A stretch of DNA of 64,000 bases, from the NCBI GenBank assembly GCA_016868035.1, contig VGID01000015.1, positions 1 through 64,000 on the forward strand. Direction: 5' to 3'. The stretch's first letter is position 1. Each line of letters begins with the position of its first letter. Below the pieces are notes generated by a model. The model was not told where the DNA came from, made no database searches, and saw nothing but the letters and a program-made list of their open reading frames with translations. Shown one piece after another: positions 36,241-45,505 of the stretch. A program made the translations under genes and the position numbers. Source of the DNA: Betaproteobacteria bacterium (lineage in GTDB: Bacteria; Pseudomonadota; Gammaproteobacteria; Burkholderiales; SG8-41).

Positions 36241-37209
36241 CTACTTCTTGGTCAGGCCGATCGCCGCCATCACCTTGCCCAAGGCGTCATACTCCGAGTC
36301 GATCAGCTTGCGGAACTCCGCCGAGCTCGAGCCCTTCGCTTCCTCGCCGCGCTTCTGCATGAACTCCTTGAACCTCGCGCTCTGCGCCGCTTCGGCGAAT
36401 GCCTTCTGCAGCACCGCCAGGCGGTCCGCCGGCAGCGCGCGCGGCGCGATGATCCCGCGCCAGAGCACCGTGGCCTCATCGGACGCACCCAAGTCGGCGA
36501 GGCCGGCGGCCTGCGGCACCGAGGCGTTGCGCTCGGCGGAGGTGACCATCAGGCACTTGGCAGAGTTGTCCTTCACATACGGCATGATCGGCGGGATCGA
36601 GCCGCCGTAGATGTCGACGTGCCCGCCGAGGAACGCCCGGAGGGTTTCCCCTGCCCCGGCAAACGGGATCGCCCGCGCCTTCACGCCGAGCTTGGTAAAC
36701 ACCCGCTCCGCGGCGAGCTGGACGGTGCCGCCGACGCCGTCGTTGCCATAGGTGTACTTGCCGGGATTCTTGCGCAGCTCCTCGATGAATCCCTTGCCGT
36801 CGCTCGCCGGGAACGCCGCCTTGACGCACATGACGACCGGCGACGCGGTCACCTGCGTGACCGCGGCATAGTCGGTGTTCTTGTAAGGCGTGGGCAGCAC
36901 GTGCGGCGTCATGGTGAGCGGCGCGTTCCACAGCCCGCCGATGGTGTAGCCGTCGGGCCGCGCCTGCACCACCTCCGCCATGCCGACGGTCCCGCCGCCG
37001 CCGGGCTTGTTCACCACCACCACCCTCTGCCCCAGGATCGGCTCGACGATCTCGGCCAGCATGCGCAGCGAGATGTCGGTGCCGCCGCCCGGGGGGGTGG
37101 GAATCACCAATTCGATCGGCCGCGACGGGTACTTCTCCTGCGCGGCCGCGCTTGACAGCCCGATGCAGAAGATGCAGAAGAGCAAAACCAGTTTCGAAAA
37201 ATGGGGCAT
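36241..37209 (-). CDS. tctC: TctC/Bug receptor, first gene of the eight-gene operon
   Basis: 322 residues with a signal peptide (LVLLFCIFCIGLSSAAAQ) and landmarks PIELVIPTPPGGGTD, NKPGGGG and PDGYTI. aaggagagg precedes the ATG at 37209. It is divergent from the LysR gene across 63-96 bp. The truncated gene at 27222 derives from a close relative. Confidence 0.93.
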   Translation of the reverse strand: MPHFSKLVLLFCIFCIGLSSAAAQEKYPSRPIELVIPTPPGGGTDISLRMLAEIVEPILGQRVVVVNKPGGGGTVGMAEVVQARPDGYTIGGLWNAPLTMTPHVLPTPYKNTDYAAVTQVTASPVVMCVKAAFPASDGKGFIEELRKNPGKYTYGNDGVGGTVQLAAERVFTKLGVKARAIPFAGAGETLRAFLGGHVDIYGGSIPPIMPYVKDNSAKCLMVTSAERNASVPQAAGLADLGASDEATVLWRGIIAPRALPADRLAVLQKAFAEAAQSARFKEFMQKRGEEAKGSSSAEFRKLIDSEYDALGKVMAAIGLTKK

Positions 37210-37248
37210 CGCCTCTCCTTTCCTTTGGTCCCGCCGGCATGTTAGCAT

Positions 37249-37264
37249 CCCCTCCGGCGAGGGG
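37249..37264. promoter_or_regulatory. Imperfect dyad in the tctC-lysR divergent region
   Basis: CCCCT and AGGGG flank a 6-bp centre. A T-N11-A arrangement as used by LysR regulators also fits here (T at 37248, A at 37260). Position between a LysR gene and the operon it faces is the main support. Confidence 0.35.
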
Positions 37265-37305
37265 CAATCGCGATGCCGCCATCGCGGATGGAGATGGCAG
37301 GGGCT

Positions 37306-38061
37306 ATGCGGCTGGATCTCACCTCGTCGCGGCTGTTCGTCAGCGTGGTGGAAGAGCGCGCCATCGCCCGCGCCGGGGCGCGCGAGCACATCACCGCCTC
37401 GGCCGTCAGCAAGCGGATCAGCGAGCTGGAGACCGCGCTCAACACCGAGCTGCTGGACCGCAGCAACAAGGGCATCCGCCCGACGGCGGCCGGCGTCGCG
37501 CTGCTCAGCCTGGCGCGCGGGGTGCTGCATGACCTCGACGAGATCCAGGCGCAGATGCGCGCCTACTCGAGCGGCACGCGCGGCCATGTCCGGGTGTTCG
37601 CGACGATCTCGGCGATCACGCGCTATCTGCCCGAGCAATTGAGCGCTTTTCTCGAGCTGCATCCCCTGGTCCAGGTTCACGTCGAGGAGAAGACGACCAC
37701 CGCCGCCATCGCGCAGGCGGTCGCCGAGTACGCCGCCGACATCGGCATCTTCACCGATCTGCCGCATGCCCATGCGCTCGAATACTTCCCCTATCACGGG
37801 GACGAGCTGGTGCTCCTCGTGCGCAAGGAGCACCCGCTCGCGCGCAAGCCCGCGGTCTCGTTCGCCGAGATTGCCGGGATCGATTTCGTCGGCATGAACG
37901 CCGGCGGCGGCATCGATCCCAAGCCGTATGTGGAAGCGTTGCTTCGCGCGAGCGGCCCGCAGCGGCTGATGTGGGCGAGCGACTGGCCGTGGACGCAGAA
38001 CGCCGAAGGGATGACTTATCGCCGCGCGCTAGACTTGGCTCAGCGCGTGGGTGCCGGATGA
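37306..38061 (+). pseudogene. LysR-family regulator fused by deletion to an amidohydrolase tail
   Basis: Residues up to about 200 are a LysR protein: helix-turn-helix (AREHITASAVSKRISELE), linker and the first part of the effector-binding domain to DFVGMNAGGG. After about 37917 the sequence is the C-terminus of an amidohydrolase_2 protein (VEALLRASGPQRLMWASDWP), the active-site aspartate region of 2-pyrone-4,6-dicarboxylate lactonase-type enzymes. The second half of the effector domain is therefore lost. It may still bind DNA but should not respond normally. The frame could start at 37273, adding 11 residues. Confidence 0.8.
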
Positions 38062-38131
38062 CGCGGTACGGGCCACGATCCTCGGCGCGACGCCGCGCGA
38101 GCTGTTTCGTTTCGGGAAGGAGAACCGATGA
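37911..38131 (+). pseudogene. C-terminal remnant of an amidohydrolase_2-family hydrolase
   Basis: LMWASDWPWTQNAEGMTYRRALD is read in the LysR frame (here split as LMWASDWPWT and NAEGMTYRRALD). The expected ending WVPDDAVRATILGATPREL follows in a different frame, so one extra base lies near 38047. Its own stop (TGA, 38129-38131) overlaps the ATG of the next lyase as ATGA, showing it was once the coupled upstream gene of that operon. Confidence 0.75.
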
Positions 38132-38991
38132 TGCGCACGACCACCAAGCTCCGAAAACTGCTCGAGGCGGGCGCCACCGTCGTGGCGCCCGGCGTCTACG
38201 ATGGCCTGACCGCACGCCTGGTGGAGAAGGCCGGCTTTCCCGCCGCCTACGTTAGCGGCGGTGCCGTGGCGCGCGGCAGCGGCATCCCGGACATCGGCCT
38301 GGTCTCGCTGAGCGAGACCGCGGCGCGGCTCGAGCAGATCGTCGACGTGACGACGATCCCGGTGATCGCCGATGCCGACAACGGCTACGGCAACGCGCTG
38401 AACGCCCAGCGCACCGCGCACGCCTTCGAGCGCGCCGGCGTCGCCGCGTTCCACCTCGAGGACCAGACCTTTCCCAAGCGCTGCGGGCACTACGCGGACA
38501 AATCGGTGGTGCCGGTGGCGGAGATGGTGGGAAAGCTCAAGGCGGTTCGCGACGCGCTGCACGACCGCGACTTCGTCGTCATCGCGCGCACCGACGCCAT
38601 CGCGGTCGAGGGCTTCGACGCCGCGATCGAGCGCTGCCGCGCCTACGTCGAGGCCGGCGCGGACGTGGCGTTCCTCGACGCGCCGACCAGCGAGCACGAG
38701 ATCGGCGAGATCGCGCGGCGGCTGCCGGGCTGGAAGCTGATCAACATGTTCCAGGGCGGCAAGACGCCGCTGCTGCCGGTGGCGCGGCTGCGCGAGATCG
38801 GCTTCCAGATCGTGATCATCCCGAGCGACCTGCAGCGCGCCGCGATCAAGGCGATGCAGCGCACCCTCGAGGCGATCCAGCGCGACGGCTCGAGCGCGCG
38901 CATCATCGACGAGCTCGCGCCGTTCGAGGAGCGCGAGGCGCTGGTGGCGACCGCCGAATTTCTCGAGCGCGGCAAGCGCTACGGTTCATGA
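38128..38991 (+). CDS. Isocitrate lyase/PEP mutase-superfamily lyase
   Basis: 287 residues. Signatures are APGVYDGLTARLV, DADNGYGN (82-89) and KRCGH (117-121), the C-C lyase subgroup. It overlaps HyuB by 4 bases. It resembles the two lyases of the opposite operon but has a different C-terminal half (LINMFQGGKTPLLP). ggagaa precedes the ATG. Confidence 0.9.
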   Translation: MMRTTTKLRKLLEAGATVVAPGVYDGLTARLVEKAGFPAAYVSGGAVARGSGIPDIGLVSLSETAARLEQIVDVTTIPVIADADNGYGNALNAQRTAHAFERAGVAAFHLEDQTFPKRCGHYADKSVVPVAEMVGKLKAVRDALHDRDFVVIARTDAIAVEGFDAAIERCRAYVEAGADVAFLDAPTSEHEIGEIARRLPGWKLINMFQGGKTPLLPVARLREIGFQIVIIPSDLQRAAIKAMQRTLEAIQRDGSSARIIDELAPFEEREALVATAEFLERGKRYGS

Positions 38992-40616
38992 AGCGCAGGC
39001 GCTACGACCCGATCGACCTGGAGGTGCTCTGGAACCGCCTGATCACGGTGGTGGACGAGGCCGCCTACGCCGTGATCCGCACCTCGATGTCGAAGGTGGT
39101 GGTCGAAGGGCGTGATTTCGGCGCGCTGCTCCTCGATCCTCGCGGGCGGCTCCTCGCCGCCGACGTCAGCATCGCCTCGAAAACCGGAACGATCTCCGTG
39201 GCGGTGAAAGAGATACTCAAGCACTTCCCCGCCGCGACGCTCAAGCGCGGCGACGTGCTGGTCACCAACAACCCCTGGTGGATCATGGGGCACCTCAACG
39301 ACATCGCGGTGATCGCGCCGCTTTTTCACCGCGGCCGCCTGGTCGGCTTCGCCGAGTGCATGGCGCACATGCCCGACATTGGCGGCTCGGTCTCGGGACG
39401 GCCGCGCGAGGTGTACGAGGAAGGGCTGATCATCCCGCCGGTGAAGGCGCTCGAGGGCGGACGGGAGAACCCGCTCTTCTTCGCGATGCTCGGCGCCAAC
39501 GTGCGGGTGCCCAACCAAGTGACGGCTGACGTGCGCGCGCTGGTCGTCGGAACCAGCGTCATGGAAGCGAAGCTCTCCGAGTTCCTCGCCGAGCAGCGCA
39601 TGACATCGCTGGAGGAGCTCGGCGAGGCGATCGTCAGCCGCTCGCGCCAGGCGATGCGCCAGGCGGTGCGCGACACGATCCCCGACGGCGACTACGAAGG
39701 CAGCGCCAGCGTGGACGGGTTCGACCAGCCGCTGCACATCCATGCCCGCCTGCAGGTGCGCGGCGGCGACGTGCACGTGGACTTTGCCGGCAGCTCGCCG
39801 CAGAGCGATCAGGGAATCAACTGCACGCTCGTCTATACCGCGGTGTGGAGCACCTACACCATCAAGTGCCTCGCCGCTCCGCACGTGCCGAACAACGAAG
39901 GCACGTTCTCCTCGATCCGGGTCACCGCGCCGGCCGGGTCGTTCCTGAACCCGCGCTTCCCGGCTCCGGTGCGCATGAAGCCGGCGAGCGGTCACTACAT
40001 ACCCGAGGCGATCATCGATGCGCTGAAGGACGTGGTGAACGAGCGCATCGTCGCTGAGTCGGGCAACAAGTTCCTGGTCGACTTCGCCGGCCGCGATCCC
40101 GCCGGCCGGTCATTCTCGGACCTCATGTTCATCATGGGCGGCATGGGCGCGCGCGGGCGCAAGGACGGCCTGCATTGCATGAGCTTTCCCGCGAACTCGT
40201 CCAACCTCCCGATCGAGGTGCTCGAGTCCACGATCCCGGTGCGCGTGCTGCACAAGCGCATCCGCCCGGACTCCGGCGGCGCGGGACGCTATCGCGGCGG
40301 CTGCGGGCAGGAGTTCGCGTTCCAGTCGGTCTCGCCGACGCCGATCACCGTGCGCGCCACACACGGCAAGCTCGGCACCGCGCCGAACGGGCTGCGCGGC
40401 GGGATGCCCGGCGCCGCCGGCGCGGTTTTCCTCAATGGCAAGCCGATTCCGGACAAGGTGCCCCAGGTATTGAACCAAGGAGACGTAATGACCTTGGTGG
40501 TGCCCGGCTCCGGCGGCACCTATCCGCCCAGTGAGCGCGAAAAGGCCGCGGTGCGGCGCGATGTCGAGAACGGCATCATCAGCGCCGAGGCCGCCGCCAG
40601 GGACTACGGCGTTTGA
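38988..40616 (+). CDS. hyuB: Hydantoinase/oxoprolinase family subunit B
   Basis: 542 residues. Shows VTNNPWWIMGHLNDIAV, a variant of the usual NDP..GG.H motif, and SGGAGRYRGGCGQEF near the C-terminus. ATGA overlap with the lyase and a TTGA overlap with HyuA. The variant N-terminal motif suggests a different substrate group from the pair at 29630-33420. Confidence 0.92.
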   Translation: MKRRRYDPIDLEVLWNRLITVVDEAAYAVIRTSMSKVVVEGRDFGALLLDPRGRLLAADVSIASKTGTISVAVKEILKHFPAATLKRGDVLVTNNPWWIMGHLNDIAVIAPLFHRGRLVGFAECMAHMPDIGGSVSGRPREVYEEGLIIPPVKALEGGRENPLFFAMLGANVRVPNQVTADVRALVVGTSVMEAKLSEFLAEQRMTSLEELGEAIVSRSRQAMRQAVRDTIPDGDYEGSASVDGFDQPLHIHARLQVRGGDVHVDFAGSSPQSDQGINCTLVYTAVWSTYTIKCLAAPHVPNNEGTFSSIRVTAPAGSFLNPRFPAPVRMKPASGHYIPEAIIDALKDVVNERIVAESGNKFLVDFAGRDPAGRSFSDLMFIMGGMGARGRKDGLHCMSFPANSSNLPIEVLESTIPVRVLHKRIRPDSGGAGRYRGGCGQEFAFQSVSPTPITVRATHGKLGTAPNGLRGGMPGAAGAVFLNGKPIPDKVPQVLNQGDVMTLVVPGSGGTYPPSEREKAAVRRDVENGIISAEAAARDYGV

Positions 40617-42688
40617 AGAAGGGCCGTCTTTCGCTCGGCGTCGACATCGGTGGAACGTTCACCGACTTCGCGCTTATGAGCGCCTCCGGCGAGGTGCGCG
40701 CGGCCAAGGTGCTGACGAACTACAAGGACCTCGCAGCCGCGGTGCTCGAAGGCGTGCGCCAGCTCACCGACGGCGCCCCGGCCGCGCGCGCGGCGATCGA
40801 GCGCGTGGTCCACGGCACCACCCTCGCCACGAACGCGCTGCTGCAACGAAAAGGCGCGAGGACGGCCCTCCTCGTTACCGCCGGCTTCCGCGACACGCTC
40901 GAGCTCGCTCGCGAGAGCCGCTTCGACATCTACGACATCGATATCGAGCTGCCGAGCCCGCTCGTGCCGCGCAAGCATGTGTTCGAGATCGAGGAGCGCG
41001 TCGGCCACGACGGAGAAGTTGCTCTTCCCCTCAGGGAGGAGCAGGTGAAATCCGTGATCAGAAGCATGAAAGAACAAAAGATCGAAGCGGTGGCGGTGTG
41101 CCTGCTGCACGCTTTCAGGAACCCCGCACACGAGCGCCGCGTAGCGGAGTTGCTCGCGAAGGAGCTGCCGGGCGTGCCGGTGTCGATCTCCTCGGACGTG
41201 ATGCCCGACATCCGCGAGTACGAGCGCGCCAGCACCACCGCCGCCAACGCTTACGTGCAGCCGGCGATCCGCGGCTACCTCGATCGCCTGGAGGCGGGGC
41301 TGAAGGGCGAAGGGGTCGAGGCGCCGCTCTCGATCATGACCTCGGACGGCGGCATCGTGAGCTGCGCCACGGCGCTGCGCTACCCGGTGCGCCTGATCGA
41401 GTCCGGGCCGGCCGGCGGCGCAATCGCCTCCGCGTTCTACGCGCGCGAGACCGGCATCGAAAGAACGATCGCGCTCGACATGGGCGGCACGACCGCCAAG
41501 GTATGCGTGATCGACGCAGCCACGCCCGAGCAGGCGACCGAGTTCGAGGTCGGCCGCGTGTTCCGCTTCGCGAAGGGCAGCGGCCTGCCGCTCAAGATCC
41601 CGGTGATCGAGATGATCGAGATCGGCGCGGGCGGCGGCAGCATCGCCGGCGTGAGCCGGCTCGGCCTCCTTCAGGTCGGGCCCGACAGCGCGGGTTCCGA
41701 CCCGGGGCCCGCCTGCTACGGCCTCGGCGGAACGGCGCCCACAGTCACCGACGCGGATCTTTCCCTCGGTTATCTCGATCCCCGCTACTTCCTCGGCGGC
41801 CGCATGGCGCTCGACCGCGACGCCGCCGCGCGTGCGATCGAGGGACAAGTGGCGAGGCCGCTCGGCATTTCCGTGGCGCGCGCCGCCTGGGGCATCCACG
41901 AGGTGGTGAACGAGAACATGGCACGGGCGGCGAAGGTGCACTGCCTCGAGCGCGGCAAGGATGCGCGCGAGTATGCCCTCATCGCCTACGGCGGGGCGGG
42001 GCCGGTGCACGCGTACCGCGTCGCACAGGCGCTGGGCATCAAGACGATCTTCTACCCCGTGCGCGCCGGCGTGATGTCGGCGTTCGGCTTCCTGGTGGCG
42101 CCGGCCGCGTTCGAGATGGTGCGCGCCGACCTCTCGCCGCTCGAATCCGCCGACACCGCGCGCATCACCGCGTTCCTGCGCGAGATGGAAATCGAAGGCA
42201 AGAAGCTGGTGTCCACGTGCGGCGTTCCCGCGAGCAAACTAAGCACCGAGATCGAGGCGAACCTTCGCTTCGCGGGCCAGAGCTTCGAGCTCCCGGTCCC
42301 GGTCAGGGGCGCGCTGGGCAAGGCTGAACTCGCAAAGATCAAGCACCGCTTCTTTGAGCTGTACCAGGCGCGCTACCACCGCCTGAGCCGCGACGTGCCG
42401 GTCGAGATCGTGAGCTGGCGCGTCGTGGTCAAGGGCCCGCGGCCGAAGGCATCGATTCATTTTTCAAAAGCTGCAGACAGAAAAGCGCTGAAGGGGCGCC
42501 GCAAGGTGTTCATGCCCGAGGCGGGCGCATTCGTCTCCTGCCCCGTCTACGACCGCTACGCGCTCGGCCCGGGCGCGCGCCTGCGCGGGCCCGCGATCAT
42601 CGAGGAGGAGGAATCGACCGCGGTGGTCGGGCCGCGCGCCGCAATTCGCGTCGATGCGAGCGGCAACCTCTGGGTCAGGCGACCTTGA
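40613..42688 (+). CDS. hyuA: Hydantoinase/oxoprolinase family subunit A (TTG start)
   Basis: 691 residues. It starts at TTG overlapping the HyuB stop, giving the expected N-terminus KKGRLSLGVDIGGTFTD. DMGGTTAKV, GAGGGSIAG and PGPACYGLGG are present. The 3' end overlaps the convergent HpcH gene by 14 bp. Last gene of the plus-strand operon. Confidence 0.92.
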   Translation: MKKGRLSLGVDIGGTFTDFALMSASGEVRAAKVLTNYKDLAAAVLEGVRQLTDGAPAARAAIERVVHGTTLATNALLQRKGARTALLVTAGFRDTLELARESRFDIYDIDIELPSPLVPRKHVFEIEERVGHDGEVALPLREEQVKSVIRSMKEQKIEAVAVCLLHAFRNPAHERRVAELLAKELPGVPVSISSDVMPDIREYERASTTAANAYVQPAIRGYLDRLEAGLKGEGVEAPLSIMTSDGGIVSCATALRYPVRLIESGPAGGAIASAFYARETGIERTIALDMGGTTAKVCVIDAATPEQATEFEVGRVFRFAKGSGLPLKIPVIEMIEIGAGGGSIAGVSRLGLLQVGPDSAGSDPGPACYGLGGTAPTVTDADLSLGYLDPRYFLGGRMALDRDAAARAIEGQVARPLGISVARAAWGIHEVVNENMARAAKVHCLERGKDAREYALIAYGGAGPVHAYRVAQALGIKTIFYPVRAGVMSAFGFLVAPAAFEMVRADLSPLESADTARITAFLREMEIEGKKLVSTCGVPASKLSTEIEANLRFAGQSFELPVPVRGALGKAELAKIKHRFFELYQARYHRLSRDVPVEIVSWRVVVKGPRPKASIHFSKAADRKALKGRRKVFMPEAGAFVSCPVYDRYALGPGARLRGPAIIEEEESTAVVGPRAAIRVDASGNLWVRRP

Positions 42689-43451
42689 GCTTCGCGATGT
42701 CCTGGCAGGCGCGGCGGAAGACGAGCGCGTCGGCGCTGTAGCTGATCATGCGCACGCCGAGGCGGATGACGTTGCGCCCCACGGCGGTGTCGATGCGGTC
42801 CCCGACCGAGGTCATGATGTACTTGCCGTGGCTCTGCGCGATCTTCACCATGCGCTCCAGCGCCTGCGCCATCACCGGGTGATCGAACCCGGCGCCCGGC
42901 ACGGCGGCGGCGACCGAGAAATCGAAAGGCCCAAGGAAGAAGACGTCGAGCCCCGGCGTCGCTGCCAGCGCCTCGAAGTCCTGCAGCGTCGCCGGGTCCT
43001 CGATGAGCGGGATCACGAGCAGCTCGCGGTTCGCCTGCGCCTGGAACTGCTGCCAGTTCGGCGCCGCGCCGTAATTCGCCTGGCGCACCGCCGGGCAGGA
43101 GCCGCGGATCCCCTCGGGCTCGTAGCGCGCCGCGCGCAGCAGCGCCTGCGAGCTCTCCCGCGTGCCGTGCGGCAGCACCAGGCCCTGCACGCCGAGGTTG
43201 AGGACCTTCTTCACGAGGCCCGGGTCCACGTCCGGCACGCGCAAGAGCGGCGCGATGCCGGCGGCGTCGCCGGCGCGCACCAGGTGCGCCGCCATGTCGA
43301 AGTCGATTGGGCTGTGCTCGAGGTCGATGATGAAGAAGTCGAGGCCCGCGCTCGCCATCACCTCGACCAGCATCGGGCTCGCGGTGAAGTGCATCATGCC
43401 CATTACCACCTCGCCGCGCTCGAGCTTCTGCCGTACCGCGTTCGGTCGCAT
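42675..43451 (-). CDS. HpcH/HpaI-family aldolase
   Basis: 258 residues from the ATG at 43451. The catalytic histidine lies in DLEHSP (43-48), the metal-binding glutamate in PLIED, and the substrate loop in FLGPFDFS. The family cleaves 4-hydroxy-2-oxo acids to pyruvate plus an aldehyde, or citramalyl-CoA-like esters. It lies 17 bp downstream of HyuA in the same operon, so it may cleave the product of the HyuAB step. Confidence 0.9.
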   Translation of the reverse strand: MRPNAVRQKLERGEVVMGMMHFTASPMLVEVMASAGLDFFIIDLEHSPIDFDMAAHLVRAGDAAGIAPLLRVPDVDPGLVKKVLNLGVQGLVLPHGTRESSQALLRAARYEPEGIRGSCPAVRQANYGAAPNWQQFQAQANRELLVIPLIEDPATLQDFEALAATPGLDVFFLGPFDFSVAAAVPGAGFDHPVMAQALERMVKIAQSHGKYIMTSVGDRIDTAVGRNVIRLGVRMISYSADALVFRRACQDIAKLKVA

Positions 43452-43468
43452 CGTTTTCTCCTCGCGTT

Positions 43469-45505
43469 TCAATGCCGCGCCGAGAGGCGCAGGTTGCCGG
43501 TGGCGTCGCGCCGCGCGCGCCATCCGGCGAGCACCACGGTCGTGGCGCCGTCCTCCTCGATGATCGCCGGGCCGTCGAACGCCGCGTCAACCGGCAGGCG
43601 CTCGCGCTCGTAGACCGCGGCCTCCACTTCGCCGCCGCCGGCGACGAACCGGCGCCGCTCCTTGACCGCGTCGGCGAGACGGGGCGCCGCGCCGCGCACC
43701 GGCGGCAGGTCGGGCTTCCCGGTCACGCCCACCGACGTGGTGCGCAGGTTGACGATCTCGATTTCGCCCTGCGCGTCCGCGCGCCCGTAGTGGCGCGCGT
43801 ACGCCTCGAGGAAAAGTCTGCGCAGCTCGGCGCCGCTGCGCGCGCCGTTGGGAACGTCGACCGTGAGCTCGAACGCCTGGCGCGCATAGCGCATGTCGAG
43901 CGCATGGCGGAAGCGCATCGCACCGTCCGCGAAGCCGCGCTGGCGCAGCTCCTCGCGCCCGCGCCGCTCATGCTCCGCCAGCGCCGCGGCGAGCGCCTTT
44001 GGGTCGAGCGTGGAAAGGCGCGCGAGGAAGGTGCGCACGCGCTCGTAGCTCTGGTCGGAGGCGAGCAGCCCAAGCGCCGAGAGATTGCCCGGCAGCACCG
44101 GCACCAGGATCTCGCGCATGCCGATCTCGTCGGCGATCTGCGTGGCGTGCATCGGCCCGGCGCCGCCGAAGGCGAGCAGCACGAATTCCGACGGATCGTA
44201 GCCGCGCTCGATCGAGATCTCGCGGATCGCGTTGGCCATCTGCGCTACCGCGATGCGCACGATGCCTTCGGCCATCGCCTCGACGCTCGCCACGCCGAGC
44301 TTTTTGGCGAGCGCCGCGACCGCCTCGCGCGCGCGCTCGCGGTCTGGACGGATCGAGCCGCCGAGCACGCGCGTCCCGAGCCGGCCAAGCACCACGTTCG
44401 CGTCGGTTACCGTGGCCTCGGTGCCGCCGCGGCCGTAGCACGCGGGCCCCGGCTCGGCACCGGCGCTGCGCGGGCCAACCTGCAGCGCGCCTCCCGCCAC
44501 CACGTGCGCCACGCTTCCGCCACCCGCGCCGACGGTGCTGATCGCCACCTCGCGGCCCTTGATCGGGTAGCCCGCGAACGCGGTCTCGTTAACCGAGGCC
44601 GCCTTCAAGTCCTCGATCAGGCACACGTCGGTGCTGGTTCCGCCCATGTCGCAGGTGATGACGTTGCGCAAGCTCGCCGCCTTCGCCATCCATATTGCGG
44701 CGGTCACCCCGCCCGCCGGACCCGAGAGGATGGTGCACACCGGGATTGCGCGCGCGGTATCGAGGTCCATGATGCCGCCGCCCGAGGACATCGTGAACAC
44801 GCTGCCTCGGTAGCCGTGCGCGGCGAGGCGCGCGCTGAGCCCCACCATGTAGCGATCCATGACCGGCAGCAGGTAGGCGTTGATCACCGCGGTCGAGAAG
44901 CGCTCGTACTCGCGGAACTCGGGCACGACTTCCGCCGATGCCGTGATCCACGCTCCTGGCAGCGCTTTGGCGATAAGCTCCTTCGCGCGCAGCTCGTGGC
45001 GCGCGTCGGCGTAAGAGTGCAGGAAGCACACTGCCACCGACTCGGCGCCGGCCTCGCGGATCGCCTGCGCCGCGCGCTCGACGCCGGCTATGTCGAGCGG
45101 CGTGAGCACCGCGCCGCCGACGCCGAGGCGCTCTGCGACCTCGAAGCGCAGCGGCCGCGGCACGAGCGGCGGCGGGCGGATAAACGTCGTGTCGTAGAGG
45201 CTCGGCAGCATGCGCCGCGTGCGGCCGATCTCCAGCACGTCGCGAAACCCGGCCGTGGTGACGAGCGCGACCTTGGCTCCATTCGCCTGCAACATCGTGT
45301 TCGTCGCGACCGTGGTCCCGTGCACGAGCTTGCCGAGGCGCGTGAGCTCGGGGAGCACGGTCTGCAGCCCGTGCACAATGCCCTCCGACTGGTTCTTCGG
45401 CGTCGAGGGCACCTTTGCCACCACCAGCTCGCCGCGCGCCGCGTCGAAGAGCACGACGTCGGTAAAGGTCCCGCCGACGTCGATCCCGGCGACGAGCTCG
45501 CTCAC
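43469..45505 (-). CDS. hyuA: Hydantoinase/oxoprolinase family subunit A
   Basis: 678 residues. The GTG at 45505 overlaps the HyuB stop as GTGA and gives SELVAGIDVGGTFTD at the N-terminus. CDMGGTSTD replaces the usual DMGGTTAK, as in part of the family. PGPACYGRGG is present. The C-terminal GPAIIEEDGAT is intact. Confidence 0.92.
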   Translation of the reverse strand: MSELVAGIDVGGTFTDVVLFDAARGELVVAKVPSTPKNQSEGIVHGLQTVLPELTRLGKLVHGTTVATNTMLQANGAKVALVTTAGFRDVLEIGRTRRMLPSLYDTTFIRPPPLVPRPLRFEVAERLGVGGAVLTPLDIAGVERAAQAIREAGAESVAVCFLHSYADARHELRAKELIAKALPGAWITASAEVVPEFREYERFSTAVINAYLLPVMDRYMVGLSARLAAHGYRGSVFTMSSGGGIMDLDTARAIPVCTILSGPAGGVTAAIWMAKAASLRNVITCDMGGTSTDVCLIEDLKAASVNETAFAGYPIKGREVAISTVGAGGGSVAHVVAGGALQVGPRSAGAEPGPACYGRGGTEATVTDANVVLGRLGTRVLGGSIRPDRERAREAVAALAKKLGVASVEAMAEGIVRIAVAQMANAIREISIERGYDPSEFVLLAFGGAGPMHATQIADEIGMREILVPVLPGNLSALGLLASDQSYERVRTFLARLSTLDPKALAAALAEHERRGREELRQRGFADGAMRFRHALDMRYARQAFELTVDVPNGARSGAELRRLFLEAYARHYGRADAQGEIEIVNLRTTSVGVTGKPDLPPVRGAAPRLADAVKERRRFVAGGGEVEAAVYERERLPVDAAFDGPAIIEEDGATTVVLAGWRARRDATGNLRLSARH

